From DASPWW01 sp035461345 (GTDB lineage: Bacteria > Actinomycetota > Thermoleophilia > Solirubrobacterales > 70-9): DNA of 34,529 nt. The notes below the pieces were generated by a model. It worked only from the letters and a program-made list of their open reading frames with translations, did not search any database and was not told where the DNA came from. The stretch spans positions 1-34,529 of the forward strand of contig DATHVJ010000114.1 of the NCBI GenBank assembly GCA_035461345.1. The letters run 5' to 3'. A program made the translations under genes and the position numbers. Below are positions 30,752 to 34,529 of this stretch, one piece after another (position 1 is the stretch's first letter; each line of letters begins with the position of its first letter).

Positions 30752-32167
30752 TTGATTCCGGTTGCCGTAATCGAGCCCGACGGCGCCCTCGCCACCGCGC
30801 TCTACATCCTCTCGTTCTCGCTGTTCATATTCGGCGTCCGCCGCGGCACGCATCCGAGGACCGCGAAGCAGGGCAACCTGATCGCCGCCGCCGGGATGGC
30901 GATCGCGGTCGCCACCACGCTGCTGCTCGACGGGATCGGCAACTGGGGGCTGATCGTGCTCGGGCTCGCGATCGGGACGGCCGTCGGCGTGGTCGCGTCA
31001 GTGCGTGTGCAGATGACCGCGATGCCCCAGATGGTGGCGCTCTACAACGGCGTCGGCGGCGGCGCGGTCGCGCTGATCGCGTGGTCGGAGCTTCGGCACG
31101 GGCTCGCGCTGGGGGAGGAGATCGCGCTCGACGAGATGGTGCCGATCCTGTTCTCGGCGGTGATCGGGTCGATCTCGTTCTGGGGCTCGAACATCGCCTT
31201 CGGGAAGCTCCAGGGGCTGCTCCCAGGGCAGCCGATCAAGGTGCCCGGCCAGCAGGTTCTCAACGCGCTGCTGCTGGTCGGGGTCGTGGCGGCGTGCATC
31301 GTGCTCGGGGCAACGAACGACGACCCGTCGCAGGGCCTGTTCATTGCGGTGCTGGTTGGCGCCGCGCTGCTCGGGAACCTGGTCGTGCTTCCGATCGGCG
31401 GCGCCGACATGCCGGTGGTGATCTCGCTGCTGAACGCGTTCACTGGCCTGGCCGCCGCCGCCGCCGGGTTCGCCCTCGACAACGTCGCCCTGATCGTCGC
31501 CGGGACACTCGTCGGCTCGTCGGGAACGATCCTCACGCTCGAGATGGCGACGGCGATGAACCGCTCGGTGCCCAACATCCTCTTCGCCGGGTTCGGCGCG
31601 CTGCCGGAGGCCGCCGCCGGAACGGGGGAGGAGCGCCCCCACCGATCGGTCTCGGCGCAGGACGCCGCGATCGCGCTCGCGTACGCGGACTCGGTCGTGA
31701 TCGTCCCCGGCTACGGGATGGCCGTGGCCCAGGCCCAGCACGCGGTCAAGGAGATGGCGGACGAGCTCGAGAAGCGCGGGGTGCAGGTCAACTACGCGAT
31801 CCACCCGGTCGCGGGGCGGATGCCCGGGCACATGAACGTGCTCCTCGCCGAGGCCGACGTCCCTTACGAGAAGCTGAAGGAGATGGACGAGATCAACCCC
31901 GAGATGCCGCGCACGGACGTCGCGGTCGTGATCGGGGCGAACGACGTCACCAACCCGGCGGCCAAGGACGACCCCGACAGCCCGATCGCGGGGATGCCGA
32001 TCATCGAGGTCGACGAGGCGCACCAGGTGATCGTGATCAAGCGCAGCCTCAGCCCCGGCTTCGCCGGGATCGACAACGACCTCTTCTACCACGAGAAGAC
32101 GTCGATGCTGTTCAGCGACGCGAAGGCGGCGGCGCAGGACATCGCCGGCGAGGTTCAGGAGCTCTAG
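30752..32167 (+). CDS. pntB: NAD(P) transhydrogenase subunit beta
   Basis: A 471-residue subunit with a membrane domain of about nine helices and a C-terminal soluble NADP(H)-binding domain III. The membrane part contains M-P-Q-M-V-A-L-Y-N-G-V-G-G-G-A and the later L-N-A-F-T-G-L-A-A-A-A-A-G. Domain III has V-P-G-Y-G-M-A-V-A-Q-A-Q-H, I-H-P-V-A-G-R-M-P-G-H-M-N-V-L-L-A-E-A, G-A-N-D-V-T-N-P-A and R-S-L-S-P-G-F-A-G-I-D-N, the NADP-binding set. The complex uses the proton gradient to make NADPH from NADH. The TTG at 30752 starts the family's N-terminus. Its TAG stop is formed by the first bases of a palindromic element (32164-32330). Confidence 0.95.
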   Translation: MIPVAVIEPDGALATALYILSFSLFIFGVRRGTHPRTAKQGNLIAAAGMAIAVATTLLLDGIGNWGLIVLGLAIGTAVGVVASVRVQMTAMPQMVALYNGVGGGAVALIAWSELRHGLALGEEIALDEMVPILFSAVIGSISFWGSNIAFGKLQGLLPGQPIKVPGQQVLNALLLVGVVAACIVLGATNDDPSQGLFIAVLVGAALLGNLVVLPIGGADMPVVISLLNAFTGLAAAAAGFALDNVALIVAGTLVGSSGTILTLEMATAMNRSVPNILFAGFGALPEAAAGTGEERPHRSVSAQDAAIALAYADSVVIVPGYGMAVAQAQHAVKEMADELEKRGVQVNYAIHPVAGRMPGHMNVLLAEADVPYEKLKEMDEINPEMPRTDVAVVIGANDVTNPAAKDDPDSPIAGMPIIEVDEAHQVIVIKRSLSPGFAGIDNDLFYHEKTSMLFSDAKAAAQDIAGEVQEL

Positions 32168-32330
32168 TGGTGCCGCCCGCAACGTTTCACCGGAAATGAC
32201 GGCCCCAGATCACCGCCATGCTGCGTCCTCGGTCGCCCAGGTAGCGCTGCTACCTGGGCTCCCTGCGTCCTTGCCTGGCGTCGCCTGGGTCTCGCCATTT
32301 CCTGGCGAACGTTACGAGAGGCACCACTAG
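32164..32330. repeat. 167-bp nested palindromic element between pntB and the sigma factor gene
   Basis: The ends are exact 11-bp inverted repeats: CTAGTGGTGCC (32164-32174) and GGCACCACTAG (32320-32330). Over the first 38 nt the two arms match at 30 positions without gaps. The middle holds a perfect 11-bp stem, GCCCAGGTAGC-GCT-GCTACCTGGGC (32235-32259). The inner stem and the outer ends have the same centre (32247), so it is one nested palindrome. CTGCGTCCT occurs as a direct repeat on either side of the central stem. The ends supply the TAG stops of pntB and, on the other strand, of the sigma factor gene. It looks like a small repeat element also acting as a terminator. Confidence 0.75.
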
Positions 32331-33247
32331 CCGGGCCTCCGCCGCGCTCGCTCCATGAGCGCCGGGAAGTCGGCCACCGGGCCGAGGTGGCGGAGCTTGT
32401 CGGGGTTGACGACCGAGCTCACGCCCCGAACCTCGCCGCCGGCGACGTCGAGGGCGATCGCGCTCATCACCCTGCCCTCGGGATCGAGGGTGATGGCCCC
32501 GGGACCCCCGTTGACCTCGGCGCGCCGAAAGCTCGCTCCGATCCGGTCCCCGGTGCGCGCCCACGCGATCAACGTGCGGGCGACGCGGACGCGGCCGTGC
32601 AGGGCACGCGCCAGCGCCGGCACCTTGCCGCCGCCGTCGCCGCGAAGCGTGACGTCGCTCGCGAGCAGACCCTCGAGGGCGTCCAGGTTGCCGTCCTCGA
32701 CGGCATCGAAGAACCGCTCCGTGAGCCGCTCGCGCTGCTCGCGCGAGGTCTCGAAGCGGGGCTCGCGCTCGCCGACGCGGCGGCGGGCGCGGACCGCGAG
32801 CTGGCGCACGGCGTCGGGGCTCTTGCCGAGGACCTCGGCTATCCGCGCGTGGGGGTAGTCGAACACCTCGCGCAGCAGGAACACCGCGCGTTCCTCGGGG
32901 GACAGCGTCTCGAGCACGACGAGCAGCCCGACCGACAGCGATTCGGCGATCTCGGCGTGGTGGGCCGGGTCGTCGTCTTCCGCGGTCAGGATCGGCTCCG
33001 GAAGCCAGTCGCCGACGTAGGTCTCGCGTCGCACCCGCGCCGAGCGCAGCTCGTCGATTGCGAGCCGCGTCACCACCGTGACCACGTAAGCCTCCGGCGA
33101 GGCGATCTCGACGCCGTCCTCGAGCTCGCGGTGGAGCCGGAGGAATGCCTCCTGGACCACGTCCTCCGCCTCACTGACGCTGCCGAGCATCCGGTACGCG
33201 ACCCCGAACGCCTTCGGACGAAGCGCTTCGAACAGGTCGGCTTCCAC
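32327..33247 (-). CDS. ECF41-type RNA polymerase sigma factor (SigJ-like)
   Basis: A 306-residue sigma factor with a fused C-terminal SnoaL-like regulatory domain. Region 2 is at about 10-75 (G-S-V-S-E-A-E-D-V-V-Q-E-A-F-L-R-L) and region 4 at about 110-160 (L-S-P-E-E-R-A-V-F-L-L-R-E-V-F). All three ECF41 signature motifs are present: W-L-P-E-P at 81-85, D-G-G-G-K at 204-208 and N-P-D-K-L at 281-285. In this group the C-terminal domain controls activity instead of a separate anti-sigma factor. The GTG at 33247 starts region 2 and lies 11 bp after the epimerase stop. The operon promoter at 34237-34263 matches the ECF41 target, so autoregulation is likely. The signal is unknown. Confidence 0.95.
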   Translation of the reverse strand: MEADLFEALRPKAFGVAYRMLGSVSEAEDVVQEAFLRLHRELEDGVEIASPEAYVVTVVTRLAIDELRSARVRRETYVGDWLPEPILTAEDDDPAHHAEIAESLSVGLLVVLETLSPEERAVFLLREVFDYPHARIAEVLGKSPDAVRQLAVRARRRVGEREPRFETSREQRERLTERFFDAVEDGNLDALEGLLASDVTLRGDGGGKVPALARALHGRVRVARTLIAWARTGDRIGASFRRAEVNGGPGAITLDPEGRVMSAIALDVAGGEVRGVSSVVNPDKLRHLGPVADFPALMERARRRPG

Positions 33248-33258
33248 GCTCGCCGCCC

Positions 33259-34206
33259 CTAGCCGAGCGCGGCCGCGAATCCGCGCCGCCAGCTCGGATG
33301 GCGGGGCTGCCAGTCGAGCCCCCGCTTCGCCTTCGCGTTCGAGGCTCCCCGGGCCTCCGTCATCATCATCGTCGCGCCCTCTCCCGCGAGCAGACGCCCC
33401 ACCCATCGCGGCACGCGCCTCGGCGGCTTCGCCCCCAGCGTGGCGGCGAGTTGGGGCAGCCACTCGGAGACCGGCGCCGGCTCGTCGTCGACGACGTTGT
33501 AGACGCCGCGGCGCCCGTGCTCCAACGCGGCGAACGTCGCCCCGGCGGCGTCGTCGACGTGGGTGAACGACCACACGCCGCCGCCGCCGCCCACCACGGG
33601 CAGCCTCCGCTTGCGGATCATCTCGGTCATCTCACCGGCGGGATCTGTGGCAAAGCCCGTTCCCGGGCCGTAGAAGGCGCCATACCGGAGCACGATCCCG
33701 TCGGTCCACGCGGCGCCGGCGACAGCGTTCTCGAGGTAGCGGAGTGCGTCGAGAGTGGTCCGCATCGGCGTCGGCGGGTTCGGATCCAGGGGATCATCCT
33801 CGCTCTTCACGGCGTCTCCCGTGCGCTCGTAGGTGCCGACGAGGAAGCTCTGGGCGACGAAGCGCCGCACCCCCGCCGCGCGGCCGGCGGACAGGAGGTG
33901 GTCGGTGCCCTCGGTGCGGAGGCGATTGGTGGGAGCCATGTCGCGCTCCTGATGGCGCAGGTCGACCCCGCCCGACAGCCCGGTCAGCTGGTGGACGATC
34001 GCCTCGGGGCCGAACTCGCTGATCGCCGTCCCCACCGACTCGGCATCGAGCGCGTCGGCGACGAACGGAGTGGCGCCCCACTCGCGCAGGCGCTCGGCGT
34101 TCTCCCGTCGGCTGGTCATCCCCGCGACCTCGTGGCCGCGGGTGACCAGCATCGGAACGAGTTGCCTTCCGACGACTCCCGTGGATCCCGCTACAAAGAC
34201 CTTCAT
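33259..34206 (-). CDS. NAD(P)-dependent epimerase/dehydratase (extended SDR, atypical)
   Basis: A 315-residue Rossmann-fold protein. The nucleotide motif G-S-T-G-V-V-G is at 7-13, followed by R-G-H-E-V-A-G-M-T-S-R-R. H-Q-L-T-G-L-S-G and V-A-Q-S-F-L-V-G-T-Y lie in the middle. The usual Y-x-x-x-K catalytic pair is not visible at the expected place (L-D-A-L-R-Y-L-E-N-A-V), so it is an atypical SDR. The ATG at 34206 has AAAGGAG at good spacing. It is the first gene of an operon with the ECF41 sigma factor, and ECF41 genes are known to be associated with oxidoreductase or epimerase genes. It is thus the probable target of that sigma factor. Confidence 0.9.
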   Translation of the reverse strand: MKVFVAGSTGVVGRQLVPMLVTRGHEVAGMTSRRENAERLREWGATPFVADALDAESVGTAISEFGPEAIVHQLTGLSGGVDLRHQERDMAPTNRLRTEGTDHLLSAGRAAGVRRFVAQSFLVGTYERTGDAVKSEDDPLDPNPPTPMRTTLDALRYLENAVAGAAWTDGIVLRYGAFYGPGTGFATDPAGEMTEMIRKRRLPVVGGGGGVWSFTHVDDAAGATFAALEHGRRGVYNVVDDEPAPVSEWLPQLAATLGAKPPRRVPRWVGRLLAGEGATMMMTEARGASNAKAKRGLDWQPRHPSWRRGFAAALG

Positions 34207-34236
34207 CGCATCTCCTTTCCTCGCATCTACCCACCA

Positions 34237-34263
34237 GACGGGGCTGCGACCCCGTTCGTGACA
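34237..34263 (-). promoter_or_regulatory. ECF41-type promoter of the epimerase-sigma operon
   Basis: On the minus strand, TGTCACG (34263-34257) and CGTC (34240-34237) are separated by exactly 16 nt. The known ECF41 target is TGTCACA-N16-CGTC, so only one base differs. It lies about 30 bp upstream of the epimerase ATG. A small hairpin ACGGGG/CCCCGT (34238-34255) overlaps the spacer and -10. Recognition by the operon's own sigma factor is inferred from the match. Confidence 0.8.
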
Positions 34264-34382
34264 CTTCGTGATCCGCGGGGCATCAGCCAGTACGTCGGCG
34301 CGGCACTCGACCGCCGAAGAGGTGGACGTGAGGTTGAAGCGCTGAAATTGGCCGTGGACCCGCCGGGGATACGGTTGTGGCC

Positions 34383-34529
34383 GTGATCCGCCTCTATCGC
34401 GCCCACTGGTCGACCAACTGCGAGCGCGTCGCGCTCGCGCTCGGCCACAAGCGGCTCGACGTGGAGTCGGTGATCATCGACTACTCCGATCGCTCCGCCG
34501 TCGAGCAAGTCAGCGGCCAGCCGCTGGTG
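34383..34529 (+). CDS. Glutathione S-transferase-like protein, N-terminal part (truncated by window edge)
   Basis: The first 49 codons of a thioredoxin-fold protein; the rest is outside the window. The sequence V-I-R-L-Y-R-A-H-W-S-T-N-C-E-R-V-A-L-A-L-G-H-K is typical of the GST N-terminal domain, with S-T-N-C at the glutathione-binding end of the first helix. V-S-G-Q-P-L-V leads to the conserved cis-Pro strand that would follow. The GTG at 34383 is the likely start. The upstream 176 bp is shared with the divergent epimerase operon and holds its ECF41 promoter. Substrate and thiol cofactor are unknown; actinobacteria often use mycothiol instead of glutathione. Confidence 0.8.
   Translation, partial: MIRLYRAHWSTNCERVALALGHKRLDVESVIIDYSDRSAVEQVSGQPLV

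Noticed and set aside
1..34529. CRISPR arrays, insertion sequences, prophage, integrase sites, rRNA and tRNA
   Set aside because: No spaced repeat arrays, transposase or integrase motifs or RNA gene structures were found on either strand.

Overview
The window looks like chromosomal DNA of a high-GC actinobacterium. Codon third positions are strongly G/C, GTG and TTG starts are common, and the gene content includes an F420-type luciferase-like oxidoreductase, a LigC-type ATP-dependent ligase, a CtpE-type P-type ATPase, a three-subunit transhydrogenase and an ECF41 sigma factor. Thermoleophilia/Solirubrobacterales is my best guess, inferred from style rather than shown by a marker gene. There are no rRNA, tRNA, CRISPR, phage or transposase genes. 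It reads as ordinary core and accessory metabolism with several unusual small non-coding elements between genes.

Layout. 1-3.6 kb: a truncated metallo-beta-lactamase-fold gene coupled to a PAS-domain gene, a secreted propeller-like protein, a 47-residue DUF5679 protein and a rhodanese/coiled-coil pair; the rhodanese carries an apparent frameshift in a C7 run. 3.6-5.7 kb: a thiolase and a secreted protein of unknown function. 5.7-9.2 kb: a DrrAB-like ABC exporter operon facing a MarR regulator, with a DUF167 gene downstream of the regulator. 9.2-10.8 kb: an alpha/beta hydrolase facing a TetR regulator across a clear palindromic operator. 11-15 kb: an acyl-CoA dehydrogenase and a molybdopterin oxidoreductase in one operon. 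15-20.2 kb: CapA-like protein, L-2-hydroxyglutarate oxidase, a polytopic membrane protein, an ATP-dependent DNA ligase and a convergent 5'-3' exonuclease. 20.2-23.9 kb: a membrane protein fused to a PI-PLC-like domain, an enoyl-CoA hydratase and a hotdog thioesterase. 24-28 kb: a P-type ATPase overlapping pyruvate kinase. 28-32.2 kb: LLM oxidoreductase and the pntAA-pntAB-pntB transhydrogenase operon. 32.3-34.2 kb: an epimerase plus ECF41 sigma factor operon with a recognisable ECF41 promoter. The window ends in the first part of a glutathione S-transferase-like gene.

Together the genes suggest fatty-acid/acyl-CoA turnover (thiolase, acyl-CoA dehydrogenase, crotonase, thioesterase), redox balancing (transhydrogenase, L-2-hydroxyglutarate oxidase, F420 and Mo enzymes) and self-contained regulator-target pairs (MarR/ABC, TetR/hydrolase, ECF41/epimerase).

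The most unusual parts are not protein-coding: (a) a 115-nt multi-helix element at 23907-24021; (b) a 167-bp nested palindrome at 32164-32330 whose ends supply the stop codons of both flanking genes; (c) short tandem repeats at both junctions of the transhydrogenase operon; and (d) two genes, DUF167 and the DNA ligase, that have no ATG/GTG/TTG start and appear to begin at ATC.
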